Source: Dehalococcoidia bacterium (GTDB lineage: Bacteria; Chloroflexota; Dehalococcoidia; GIF9; UBA5629). From it: a stretch of DNA of 48,439 nucleotides. A program made the translations under genes and the position numbers. Under the pieces are notes generated by a model. The model saw only the letters and a program-made list of their open reading frames with translations, did no database searches and was not told the origin of the DNA. Of the stretch, positions 1-8,700 are shown piece by piece. The stretch's first letter is position 1, and each line of letters begins with the position of its first letter. The stretch spans positions 1 to 48,439 of the forward strand of contig DUEX01000007.1 in NCBI GenBank assembly GCA_011170325.1, read 5' to 3'.

Positions 1-212
1 GGATATTCGGCACTTATATCCACGGCTTATTTCATAATAACAACTTCACACAGGCTTTCTTGAACAGGCTACGGCAGCTCCGTGGATTGCCAATAGCCAC
101 AGCCATATCAATAAACAGACAGGAGCAATATGATAAACTAGCCGAGATGGTCAGGCAAAACATCGATATACCCCAAGTCTATGAAATAACCTTTGGAGGA
201 AGCTATGGCTGA
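1..212 (+). CDS. cobQ: Cobyric acid synthase, C-terminal end (partial)
   Basis: This is the 3' end of a gene entering from the left edge. The frame opens at base 3 and stops with TGA at 210-212, giving about 69 residues. Near the start it reads GTYIHGLF, which matches the conserved His-containing motif of the C-terminal class I glutamine amidotransferase domain of CobQ/CbiP, followed by a typical helical tail. CobQ amidates the corrin side chains using glutamine and ATP. The last codons overlap the start of the adenosyltransferase gene by 8 bases, so the two are translated from one operon. Because only the tail is visible, CobB/CbiA remains a less likely alternative; the gene order favours CobQ. 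Confidence 0.8.
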   Translation, partial: IFGTYIHGLFHNNNFTQAFLNRLRQLRGLPIATAISINRQEQYDKLAEMVRQNIDIPQVYEITFGGSYG

Positions 213-729
213 GAAAATTCCCCAAGGCCTTATTCAGATTTACACTGGCGATGGTAAAGGTAAGACTACTGCCGCTTTAGGTCTGGCAATGAGAGCTGCC
301 GGACATAGGATGAAGGTAGCCTTCATCCAATTCATCAAAGGTGAACAGTGTGGTGAGCACTTTTTTGTGTCACAGCAGCACCCCTTTGATATAGTCCAGA
401 TAAGCGCTGGCGATAGTTTCACCAAACCTAAGGAACAGCTAAGCCGAGAGGCCCAGCAGACATTAGCCTATGCTGAAGAAGAGATGCTCAGCGGTAAGTA
501 TGACCTGGTCATCCTCGATGAGATTTTCGTGGCCATCAGCCATGGCTTAATAACTATCAAGCAGGTATTAGACTTACTGAACAAAAAACCTGATTCAGTT
601 GAGCTGGTTTTGACCGGTCGGAAGGCACCTCCAGAGATAGTCCAGCGAGCTGATTTGGTCACCGAGATGCTCATGATTAAGCACCCATTCACTGAGGAAA
701 TTGGTGCCAGGCGTGGCATTGAATACTGA
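205..729 (+). CDS. cobO: Cob(I)alamin / cob(I)yrinic acid a,c-diamide adenosyltransferase
   Basis: This enzyme transfers the 5'-deoxyadenosyl group of ATP to the reduced cobalt of a corrinoid, making the adenosylated cofactor. The product is 174 aa, normal for the CobA/BtuR/CobO family. A P-loop, GDGKGKTT, lies at residues 15-22, and the Walker-B-like stretch LVILDEI is near the middle. I chose the ATG at 205 over an in-frame TTG 12 bases upstream because a GGAGGA Shine-Dalgarno sequence at 195-200 sits just before it. The gene overlaps the cobQ end by 8 bases and is 18 bases from cobT. It could act in salvage or in de novo synthesis; the sequence does not decide. Confidence 0.93.
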   Translation: MAEKIPQGLIQIYTGDGKGKTTAALGLAMRAAGHRMKVAFIQFIKGEQCGEHFFVSQQHPFDIVQISAGDSFTKPKEQLSREAQQTLAYAEEEMLSGKYDLVILDEIFVAISHGLITIKQVLDLLNKKPDSVELVLTGRKAPPEIVQRADLVTEMLMIKHPFTEEIGARRGIEY

Positions 730-747
730 TAAGGATGAGCTTCAGTT

Positions 748-1821
748 ATGGCTGATTCTTTAGACAGGGTATTAAAAGCAATAAAGCCCTTGGATAGCTC
801 GGCGATGGCGATGGCTCAGCAGCACCAGGATAGCTTAACCAAGCCACATGGCAGTCTAGGCAGACTGGAAGAGCTATCAATCCAGATTGCCGGCATTAGA
901 GGCGAAGCGATACCTAAACTTGAACGTAAAGCCATCATAACCATGGCCGCCGACCATGGTGTGGTTGCTGAAGGAGTGAGCCTCTATCCTCAGGAAGTAA
1001 CCAGGCAGATGGTTCTCAATTTCCTCAAGGGCGGTGCTGCCATAAACGTCTTGGCCAATCACATAGGCGCCCGAGTTATAGTAGTTGATATGGGCGTAAT
1101 AGGTGGTTTCCAACCGCTACCTGAATTATTATGTAAAATGATTGATTCTGGCACCAAGGACATGGCACAGGGACCGGCAATGATTCATCAGCAAGCCATA
1201 GATGCTTTAGAAGCCGGCATCGAAGTAGTTAAAGCCGAGGTGAATAAAGGACTTGACATTATTGGTACCGGAGATATGGGTATCGGCAATACCACTGCTA
1301 GCAGCGCTATTTTCGCCGCCATCAGTGGTCAGCCAGCAGAAAGGGTTACCGGTCGAGGCACAGGTATTGATGATAAACAACTGGCCCATAAAGTTGAAGT
1401 AATAGAAAGAGTTCTATCAATTAACAAGCCAAACCCTAAAGACCCGATAGATGTATTAGCCAAGGTTGGCGGCTTTGAAATCGGTGGCTTGGCTGGAGTT
1501 ATATTGGCTGGAGCCGCCCAAAGAATTCCAGTAGTGATTGACGGCTTCATTTCCGGAGCTGCAGCCCTCATCGCCACCAACCTGTCACCCCAAGTAAAAG
1601 ACTACCTCATCGCAGCTCATGTCTCAGCTGAGGCCGGGCACGAGCTTCTCCTCGACTTCCTCGGCTTAAAGCCGCTCCTCAACTTGAACATGCGACTGGG
1701 TGAGGGCAGCGGAGCTGCTTTAGGCATTCTCCTAGCTGAAGCCGCAGTGAGGATTTTAGGTCAAATGGCTACCTTTGCTGAAGCCGGCGTCTCCGAAGCC
1801 AAACCACAGCAAAATAAGTAA
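748..1821 (+). CDS. cobT: Nicotinate-nucleotide--dimethylbenzimidazole phosphoribosyltransferase
   Basis: CobT activates the lower-ligand base of cobalamin by transferring phosphoribose from nicotinate mononucleotide to dimethylbenzimidazole, giving alpha-ribazole phosphate. The 357-residue length fits the family. The sequence shows the N-terminal helix with KPHGSLGRLEEL, the ITMAADHGV motif, GTGDMGIGNTT in the centre, and RLGEGSGAALG near the end; the glutamate of the last motif (about E319) matches the catalytic Glu317 of the Salmonella enzyme. The gene lies between cobO and cobS and is probably cotranscribed with both. A purine-rich AAGGA about 12 bases upstream of the ATG is the only ribosome-binding signal seen. 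Confidence 0.95.
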   Translation: MADSLDRVLKAIKPLDSSAMAMAQQHQDSLTKPHGSLGRLEELSIQIAGIRGEAIPKLERKAIITMAADHGVVAEGVSLYPQEVTRQMVLNFLKGGAAINVLANHIGARVIVVDMGVIGGFQPLPELLCKMIDSGTKDMAQGPAMIHQQAIDALEAGIEVVKAEVNKGLDIIGTGDMGIGNTTASSAIFAAISGQPAERVTGRGTGIDDKQLAHKVEVIERVLSINKPNPKDPIDVLAKVGGFEIGGLAGVILAGAAQRIPVVIDGFISGAAALIATNLSPQVKDYLIAAHVSAEAGHELLLDFLGLKPLLNLNMRLGEGSGAALGILLAEAAVRILGQMATFAEAGVSEAKPQQNK

Positions 1822-1835
1822 GGAATTTAACAAAA

Positions 1836-2564
1836 TTGAGCTTCTGGGCAGCCCTTCAATTCCTGACTATACTCCCGACTCCTCTCCATCGTGAGGCCAC
1901 CGCTGAGGAGTTTGGTCAGTCGCTAATCCATTTCCCGCTGGTGGGTTTGATTCTGGGAGCAATCTTGCTTGGCCTCTACTACGGGTTAACTTTGATTCTG
2001 CCACCTCCTGTGGTAAATGCCCTGCTCATCATAGCCTTAGTCATCCTTACCGGCGCTCATCATCTCGATGGCTTCGTTGACACCTGCGACGGCGTTATTG
2101 CTGGCAAATCTAAGGAGGAAAGGCTGGCGATAATGTCAGACAGCCAAGTTGGTGCCTTTGGCATTGCCGCTGCTGTTCTCCTGCTCCTGCTCAAATATGT
2201 TTGCTTGTCTTCAGCACCAATATTACCAGCCTTGTTGCTTATGCCCACCTTAAGCCGCTGGACAATGGTCAGCGCCATCTTTACTTTTCCTTATGCCAAG
2301 AGCTCTGGCACGGGATTAGCCTTTAAGCAAGGAGCTAACTGGCAGAGATTGACCATGGCTACAGTCATAGCCCTGATTGCCGCAGTAGCATTATTGAAAT
2401 GGCAAGGGTTAGTATTAATAGCAGCTCTGTGGCTTATTATCTTTGGTACTGCCAGCTACTTCCGCTCACGCCTGGGCGGACTAACTGGCGATAACTACGG
2501 GGCTATCAATGAGCTAGCTGAGGTTTTGGTGCTTCTGCTCGTCATCCTGATTTGGAGATTATGA
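1836..2564 (+). CDS. cobS: Adenosylcobinamide-GDP ribazoletransferase (cobalamin synthase)
   Basis: CobS is the integral membrane enzyme that joins adenosylcobinamide-GDP to alpha-ribazole (phosphate), the last assembly step of cobalamin. The 242-aa product is strongly hydrophobic, with about six membrane segments. The family motifs HHLDGFVDTCDG and SDSQVGAFG are both present; their acidic residues bind the metal-nucleotide. Translation appears to start at TTG 1836, preceded by AAGGAAT at a normal distance. The stop overlaps the next gene's ATG as ATGA. Together with cobT and cobU it completes nucleotide-loop assembly, so the organism can salvage cobinamide. Confidence 0.93.
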   Translation: MSFWAALQFLTILPTPLHREATAEEFGQSLIHFPLVGLILGAILLGLYYGLTLILPPPVVNALLIIALVILTGAHHLDGFVDTCDGVIAGKSKEERLAIMSDSQVGAFGIAAAVLLLLLKYVCLSSAPILPALLLMPTLSRWTMVSAIFTFPYAKSSGTGLAFKQGANWQRLTMATVIALIAAVALLKWQGLVLIAALWLIIFGTASYFRSRLGGLTGDNYGAINELAEVLVLLLVILIWRL

Positions 2565-3235
2565 TGATGGAATATGCCGCTTCATGGAGTGGTGGCAAAG
2601 ATAGTTGCTTTGCCTACTGGAAAGCAGTCTCCCTGGGCTTGAAGGTCAGCTACCTATTGAACTTCATAAATGAAGACTCAGCAAGGGCAATGTCTCACGG
2701 TTTAGACCATAAGCTAATAGCCTTACAGGCGCAGGCTATGGGACTACCCATAATTCAGCAAAGAGTCACCTGGGACACATACGAGGCAGGATTCAAAGCC
2801 GCCTTGGAGGAACTGAAGCTCAAAGGTGTTACTGGACTGGTTACTGGCGATATTCATCTTCAAGAACACAAAGACTGGATAGACAGGGTTTGTGGTGAGA
2901 TAGGCGTGGAAGCGATACTGCCTTTATGGCAGATGGATACTTCTCAGCTTCTGACCGATTTCATCGACGCTGGTTTCAAAGCTACTGTAGTTAGCGTCAA
3001 AGCTGAATTCTTCGGCGAAGAATGGTTAGGCAGACAGGTAGATGGTAAACTAACTGCTGAGCTTAGCCAGCTTGCAAAAAGGCTGAATATCGACCCCTGC
3101 GGTGAAGCTGGAGAACTCCACACTTTTGTCTACGATGGTCCACCTTTTAAGAAAGCTATAGAAATAATAAATAGCGCCCCAGTATTCAGAGACGACCGCT
3201 GGTTTTTGGACATTTTGGAGTATAGCCTTGGCTGA
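2561..3235 (+). CDS. PP-loop ATP pyrophosphatase, diphthine--ammonia ligase-like (Dph6/MJ0570 family)
   Basis: The product (224 aa) begins with a PP-loop, SWSGGKDS, which in this superfamily binds ATP and adenylates a carbonyl substrate before attack by ammonia. Near the C terminus it carries the family signature ELHTFVYDGPPFK, typical of the MJ0570/TIGR00290 group related to eukaryotic Dph6. Bacteria lack diphthamide, so the diphthine substrate is unlikely here. The gene sits inside the cobalamin operon, overlapping cobS by 4 bases and cobU by 8, so an amidation or ligation step in corrinoid handling is an attractive but unproven role. Three consecutive ATG codons at 2561-2569 leave the exact start open; the first is 4 bases after GGAG. 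Confidence 0.8.
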   Translation: MMMEYAASWSGGKDSCFAYWKAVSLGLKVSYLLNFINEDSARAMSHGLDHKLIALQAQAMGLPIIQQRVTWDTYEAGFKAALEELKLKGVTGLVTGDIHLQEHKDWIDRVCGEIGVEAILPLWQMDTSQLLTDFIDAGFKATVVSVKAEFFGEEWLGRQVDGKLTAELSQLAKRLNIDPCGEAGELHTFVYDGPPFKKAIEIINSAPVFRDDRWFLDILEYSLG

Positions 3236-3770
3236 GAAGTGTATTTTCATAGTCGGTGGTGCTCGTAGTGGCAAGAGCCGCTTCGCCCAAGAGCTAGCCA
3301 AAAAACTCAGCCATAAAGTCCTCTTCGTAGCTACCGGAGAACCATTTGATGAAGAGATGCAGGCTCGGATCGACGAGCACAAGAAAGCTCGCCCCAGAAG
3401 CTGGCAAACCATAGAAATAGCCATCAACATCGGCAGACAAATAGAAAGGCAAATCGGCGATGCCGAGGTGGTAATCATAGATTGCCTCACCTTGCTTGTC
3501 TCCAACCTGCTGGGCGATGAGCCTGATTACCTAAAGGCTGAAAAACAAGTCTTGGCTGAAATAAACCAGCTTATTGCCTGCATGGGCAAGCTCGATGCCA
3601 GCTTCATCGTCATCTCCAACGAAGTCGGCGCGGGCCTGGTGCCCGAAACCAAGCTAGGTCGCATCTACCGCGACCTATTGGGCAAAGCCAACCAGCTCAT
3701 CGCCCAGCGCGCCAACGAGGTCTATTTTATGGTAGCCGGCATACCAGTAGGGGTAAAAGGGAAACTATAA
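3228..3770 (+). CDS. cobU: Adenosylcobinamide kinase / adenosylcobinamide-phosphate guanylyltransferase
   Basis: CobU phosphorylates adenosylcobinamide and then transfers GMP from GTP, making the GDP-activated intermediate used by CobS. The 180-aa length is standard. The P-loop GGARSGKS is at residues 10-17, the guanylylated histidine is probably H51 in the RIDEHKKARP segment (His46 in Salmonella CobU), and VVIIDCLTLLVSNLL and SNEVGAGLVP follow as expected. Translation starts at TTG 3228, with TTTTGGAG 7 bases upstream and an 8-base overlap with the preceding gene. This is the last gene of the operon. A diverged copy of its 3' end lies 5.3 kb downstream at 9034-9094. Confidence 0.94.
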   Translation: MAEKCIFIVGGARSGKSRFAQELAKKLSHKVLFVATGEPFDEEMQARIDEHKKARPRSWQTIEIAINIGRQIERQIGDAEVVIIDCLTLLVSNLLGDEPDYLKAEKQVLAEINQLIACMGKLDASFIVISNEVGAGLVPETKLGRIYRDLLGKANQLIAQRANEVYFMVAGIPVGVKGKL

Positions 3771-3809
3771 AGAGAAGATTATGAATAAACAGTTTGAGCA
3801 TTAAGTTAA

Positions 3810-3838
3810 TTGACTTTCTTGTAAGTTGCTGCTATTCT
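3810..3838 (+). promoter_or_regulatory. Predicted sigma-70 type promoter for the first riboswitch transcript
   Basis: TTGACT at 3810-3815 and TATTCT at 3833-3838 are separated by exactly 17 bases. The expected transcription start near 3845 lies about 15 bases before the first riboswitch helix, as usual for cobalamin riboswitch leaders. Confidence 0.55.
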
Positions 3839-3857
3839 ACTACCAAACTGAATAGTG

Positions 3858-3990
3858 TAGCTGGGGTGCCCGAGGGTGACTGAGGGCTCAATTGGAGAGC
3901 AAGCCGGCGGAATTCCGGCACAGTCCCGCCTACTGTAAAAGTCAGAACGCCTACCCTTTAGCTTCATCTGCCTCCGCGGAGTAAGGGGGT
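3858..3990 (+). promoter_or_regulatory. Cobalamin riboswitch (copy 1)
   Basis: The 56-base region 3897-3952 holds the conserved cobalamin aptamer core: GGAGAGCAAGCCGG, then CACAGTCCCGCC with CTGTAAAAG, then the B12 box GTCAGAACGCCTACCC at about 3942-3957. GGGTGCC and GGGTGACTGAGGG upstream form the flanking helices. It lies between cobU and a 93-aa gene plus a BtuF-like gene and is followed by a terminator at 4012-4043. Cobalamin binding therefore probably favours termination and lowers expression of the downstream pair. Confidence 0.93.
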
Positions 3991-4011
3991 GGGATTTATT
4001 GCTTTAATTAA

Positions 4012-4043
4012 TCCCCCTGCTCTCAGGAGCAGAGGGATTTTTT
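4012..4043 (+). terminator. Intrinsic terminator of riboswitch 1
   Basis: A GC-rich hairpin with stem halves CCCCTGCTC and GAGCAGAGGG (one bulged A) and loop TCAG is followed by six T residues. It is placed between the aptamer and the coding region at 4126, so it is the likely regulated expression platform. Confidence 0.85.
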
Positions 4044-4125
4044 GTGGTTCATTCGTTGGGAAAGCCCAAACCGAAAACCCTAGAAAACAAGAGGCAATGA
4101 ACGGATACAAGCAAAAGGAGGGGAA

Positions 4126-4407
4126 ATGGAAATCTTACCTCACCGTTATTACACAATGATTATGAGAAGTGGGGAGCATGAAAGAGTGGGAAAATGCTTT
4201 AACCTTGCCATCCAAGAGTTAAGCCCCGAAGAATCACAGGATTACGAGACGCCACAACCCACCAATGTTCTTGTCTTCCACGATACCCAGAACCTTAGGA
4301 CTTACACAGGGTGGATAAAGGAAAACCTGGAGAACAGGCTTGTCTTCAAGCTAGCAGAGGGAAAGGAATACGAATTCAGACCTATAGTTGCTCCTCGCCC
4401 TACATGA
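4126..4407 (+). CDS. Unknown 93-aa protein under the cobalamin riboswitch
   Basis: I do not recognise the family. The gene has an excellent AAGGAGG ribosome-binding site directly before the ATG, and it is the first gene after riboswitch 1 and its terminator, 33 bases ahead of the BtuF-like lipoprotein gene. The product has no signal peptide or membrane segment, so it is probably cytoplasmic. It is rich in charged and aromatic residues, contains a single cysteine (FNLAIQ follows it) and ends in a proline-rich tail (RPIVAPRPT). Its placement suggests a job in corrinoid uptake or handling, which is inference only. Confidence 0.75.
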   Translation: MEILPHRYYTMIMRSGEHERVGKCFNLAIQELSPEESQDYETPQPTNVLVFHDTQNLRTYTGWIKENLENRLVFKLAEGKEYEFRPIVAPRPT

Positions 4408-4440
4408 TTTAGCTATAGCAAATCTAAAAAGGAGGCGGCG

Positions 4441-5454
4441 ATGAAACAGCATATTCTGGTTCTTCTGAGTCTGTTAGCCATAGTCGGCTTAGTTTTCTCA
4501 GTTGCCTGTGCCTGTCCACCTAAGCCTGAAGAGACCATACCACCACCTCCGCCAACTGAAGAAAAACCACCGGGGGAGGCTGGGGCAGAACCGGAGGAAT
4601 TACCTAGCTTCCCTTTGACTGTCGTCGATGATTTAGAAAGAACAGTAACAATCGAAAAACTGCCACAGCGGATTGTTTCCCTTGCCCCAAGCAACACCGA
4701 GATTCTTTTTGCCCTAGGGCTTGAGGACAAGATAGTAGGCGTCACCGACTATTGCGACTACCCTGAAGCAGCTAAAGCCAAGCCAAGAGTAGCCGGCTAT
4801 AGCACACCTGACACAGAGAAACTGGTCCGTCTTGAGCCAGATTTGGTACTCGCCGAATCAATCCATGAAAAAACTGCGCTTCCAGCTTTAGAAAGGCTAG
4901 GGCTAACCGTCATCGTAGGGTCGGCAACATCCATAGATGTTGTGCTGCACGATATTACCTTGATAGGGCAGATTAATGCCAAGAGCAAAGCAGCCGCTCG
5001 GCTAGTTAATGACTTAACCCAGAGAATCGAAGCAGTAACCTCAAAAACAGAGAGTTTAACTCCAGAGGAGCACCCCAGGGTCCTCTATCTCTGCTGGCAC
5101 GACCCGATATGGACAATGGGCTCTGAGACTTTCATAGATGACCTGATATGGAAGGCTGGAGGGGTTAACATTTTTGCCGATGACTTCGAGAAATCCCGAG
5201 TCGTCTCACTGGAGGCAGTCGTTGCTGAAGACCCTCAAGTAATCATCATCAGCGGCATGGCCACATCCAAAAATCTGATATATAACTCCATAAAAAGGGA
5301 GGCGAGGTTGAAAACAGTAGAAGCAATGGTCAAGAATCAAGTTTATCAAATAAGCGATGCCAACTTGATCGAACGTCCTGGGCCAAGAATAGTGGACGGC
5401 TTGGAGGAGGTAGCGAAGTTCATCCATCCTGAGATATTCGGCACACCTGAATGA
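4441..5454 (+). CDS. btuF: BtuF-like corrinoid-binding lipoprotein of an ABC importer
   Basis: The 337-aa product starts with a hydrophobic signal and a cysteine-containing cleavage region (SVAC at residues 20-23), followed by a proline/glutamate-rich linker of about 30 residues. It should be a lipoprotein on the outer face of the cell membrane. From about residue 55 it has the two-lobed FecB/BtuF fold: TVTIEKLPQRIVSLAPS, then FALGLEDKIVGVTDYCDYP, and a second lobe ending with IERPGPRIVDGLEEVAKFIHP. Such proteins deliver cobalamin or cobinamide to BtuCD. An AAGGAGGCGG site precedes the ATG. The gene is under riboswitch 1, which supports a corrinoid ligand. No permease or ATPase gene lies nearby, so those must be encoded elsewhere. 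Confidence 0.87.
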   Translation: MKQHILVLLSLLAIVGLVFSVACACPPKPEETIPPPPPTEEKPPGEAGAEPEELPSFPLTVVDDLERTVTIEKLPQRIVSLAPSNTEILFALGLEDKIVGVTDYCDYPEAAKAKPRVAGYSTPDTEKLVRLEPDLVLAESIHEKTALPALERLGLTVIVGSATSIDVVLHDITLIGQINAKSKAAARLVNDLTQRIEAVTSKTESLTPEEHPRVLYLCWHDPIWTMGSETFIDDLIWKAGGVNIFADDFEKSRVVSLEAVVAEDPQVIIISGMATSKNLIYNSIKREARLKTVEAMVKNQVYQISDANLIERPGPRIVDGLEEVAKFIHPEIFGTPE

Positions 5455-5547
5455 AGATGCTCAATAGAGCTAACTCTGTTGATAATGCAGTTTATGTTCT
5501 TAGGGGAACCACCAGAAAGGAGGTATTACTTTCTTAGTATATAACTG

Positions 5548-5690
5548 ACTACCAGGGTGCTCTTGGGTGACTAAGAGCTTAATCGGAGAGCAAGCCGGTG
5601 GAATTCCGGCACAGTCCCGCCTACTGTAAAAGTCAGAACGCCTGCCCTGTAGTTTTATCTGCCTCCGCGGAGTAGGGAGGAATGAGTCAA
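5548..5690 (+). promoter_or_regulatory. Cobalamin riboswitch (copy 2)
   Basis: The aptamer core is nearly base-for-base the same as copy 1: GGAGAGCAAGCCGG at 5585-5598, CACAGTCCCGCC with CTGTAAAAG, and the B12 box GTCAGAACGCCTGCCC at about 5632-5647. A terminator follows at 5702-5732, and the next gene is the 1090-aa surface protein starting at 5765. I could not find a convincing promoter just upstream, so it may be reached by readthrough from btuF or use a weak promoter. An orphan AAAGGAGGT lies at 5516-5524 with no start codon after it. Confidence 0.93.
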
Positions 5691-5701
5691 GCCATGCCAT
5701 A

Positions 5702-5732
5702 AGTCCCCTGCTCTGAGGAGCGGGGACTTTTT
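5702..5732 (+). terminator. Intrinsic terminator of riboswitch 2
   Basis: The hairpin has arms AGTCCCCTGCTC and GAGCGGGGACT around a TGAG loop, followed by a run of T residues. It lies directly ahead of the surface protein gene, so expression of that gene should depend on the riboswitch. Confidence 0.87.
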
Positions 5733-5764
5733 TAATGTCAAGTCCAAATCACTCAGGAGACATT

Positions 5765-8700
5765 ATGAGAACCAGACATCTTACCGTTTTTGGATTTCTG
5801 GCTATCGTCGCAATAACAGCCAGCATGCTGCCAATAACTAATCCGGAGCCAGTCCTGGCAGACCCAGGAGTCCTCAGGTGGACTCGCATAGATACACCGG
5901 GGGCAGTCCCCGGTAAAAACGATATCGTCAGTCCATCCGAGGTCAACCGTATCGCCATCGGCTCAGACGGCAAGACTTTCTATGCCGTGGACATCCCCAA
6001 CTCAGACAATACCACTGGCAACAAGGCTCTATATAAATCGACCGATAGCGGCGTATCATGGAGTGACGAACTCAGTAACCACCTCTACCAAGCAATGACC
6101 CCTGCTGAACAAGGCAACTTCCGCGTATGGAATATAGCCATAGCCCCTGATGATGTCAACTTCGTGGCTGTAGTCACCAACAATAGCACCAACTATTTGC
6201 CGCGGAATGTTTGGGTATCAACTAATGGCGGCGTCGAATGGGAGAATAGCAGTTGTCCTGCAACTGACAACATCAGTGTCATTGACGTCTCTATGAGCTA
6301 CGGTAGCCACGATATTGCTATCGGCACCCGAACCGGGGGTGGCGGCGGCACCATCTGGGTACTAAAAGCGACCGACCACACTAATTGGATAGCCCAAGGC
6401 CTTACCGGCGATATCATGGCACTCAAGTTTTCGCCCAGCTATGTAAGCGACGCCACCATAGCAATCGTCTACTCTAATGCTACTGGCACTTACCTCAATG
6501 CCGGCGTTCACGACTTAGATGCCAATACCACTGACTGGACTACAATCTATGGCGTTTCACTGCCGGAGATTACAACTGCAGCTACTGGCACCTCACCTAC
6601 TACAGCTCAAATCATAACTGCTGATTTAGAGCTGCCCTCTGACTTCTCAGGCCAAGCCCTGAGCTTACGCCGCTACTACATCAGCACCGATGACGCTGGA
6701 GCTACAGGCAACGCCGGCATCTACCGCTTCGATGATACTGTTGGCTACTGGTTGATGCCTGCCACTACGACCAAGAGGATTTCCAGCATCGCCTACCACG
6801 GCACCTATGCCTCAGGCAAGCTATTGGCTGGCGAGGTTCTCGGCGACCCATGCTCAGCTACAGTGATAACCTGGTTTACGGACGTACCCATCACCTGCCC
6901 CATCCCTTGCTGGTATCGAGCCCCAAAGCCACCTACCGGGGCTGCCGGCACCGATAACTGCACCGGTTCAGGCTATGGTAACGCCCAGGTTGCCTGGTCA
7001 TCCGATGGCTCAGTCGCCTATGTCGCTACAGCCAGCAGTGCAGCCCTTGTGGCTGGTGCTAACTGGCCAAACCCTTATCTGACCGGTGAAGACCTCGATG
7101 AGTCAGCTTTCTCATTAAGTTACAATAACGGTGAGACATGGAACCAGCTCGCCCTGATTGATACCAGGATCAGCCAGTTGACCGATATCGCCCCAGCGCC
7201 CGATTGTTCCAATGTCTATTTAGCTTCATCCAATAACGGCACTGGTTGTTCCGGCTTCGATAGCGTCTGGCGCAGCCAGAGTTCACCAATCGGCTTCATC
7301 TGGGAGCGTGTGCTGTGCCTAACCACCACTGACCAAGCCTGCGCCACAGGTCAAACTGATACAGCTATTCTCAGGCTAGCAGGTGACAAAGCTGATGGCC
7401 AGATTGCCTTTTGGGCAGCTACTGGTACCCGAAAAGTAATGTGGTCACCAGACTTCGGGGATTACTGGATTAACATCACCCCCAGATTCAATGTTCAGGA
7501 TGTGGCGGCTGAAGATAGCAACACATTGTATATCCTTAGTGCTACTGGCTGGGTGCAGAAGCTTACCTATAGTGGAACGGGTTGGGTATCTGATGCTAGC
7601 TTGCCTACCGGGCTCAATACCGGATACAGCATTGCTACCGCCTATACTGGCTTGACGCCGGACAATGACAAGGGGCATATCATAGTGGGTGGCACAGGCA
7701 CCGGCAACTTCGATGTAGCTTATTCTACAAACGGTGGTGCTACCTTCACACCAATTACCACGCTGCTTCCCAGTCGCGGCAATACTTTAGTAGTTGCTCA
7801 CTCAGGCTATAAAAGCAATGGCGAAATCTTCGCCATTAACCCAGGCGGAATGTACGAATGGTCAACCTACTATGGTGGGGGAGCCTGGGCTTGGCCTCAA
7901 CCTAGGGAGGGTGAGTGGTCACAACAAGGGTGGGGAAGCCACACGGGCTTAGCTATATCCAGGAACGGCAGTTTCTACTTTTCAGCGCTGAGTTGGTCGA
8001 CTTGGACCATAGTACCATATGTACGATGGTCTGAAGCTACTGCCGGGCTTGACCCCACCACCAATCTCGGCACGCAACCAACCACAAGGCTCAGGATTTG
8101 TGGTGGTCTGGAGTCCGGGGAGCCAATTACTATGTGGTTTATCGACCAGCGTCCCTATAACCCACCAGCAGGTGGCGTCTGGTGCTACTTAGATACTCTG
8201 TCCTGGGTTGGCCCTGTCCCCACCTCACCAGTAAGTCAAGCTCTAGTAGATTGTGACCCGGTAACAGGAAGAGCCAGTGAGATAAACCTCAAGTGGCAGC
8301 CGAGGTCTCTATCCAGAGGCTATCGAATCCAGATAGCCAAGGATGAAGACTTCACCATGGTAGTGGCTGATATCGGTGGTGCCTGGGCTGGTCCCTTCTA
8401 CACCCCGCCTGACTTGGATGCCCCGGCTTTAATCATACCTCCTGGCGGTGGCAATGTGACCGATAGCAATGGTAACACCTGGGCAGTTCCTGCTCTTGAG
8501 GCCGATCACACGTACTACTGGAGGATCACGGTTCAGGACGTGGCGACCGGTGACGCTATTAAAAGTCCCTTGTCCTGGAGGGAAAGCTTTGTGGTCAAGA
8601 CTAGCCTGCCGGTGAGAGTACCTTCCATCGGACCGCTTATCTCAAGACCAGCCAATGGAGCTGGAAATGTACCACGTCAACCCGCCTTTTCCTGGTCGAC

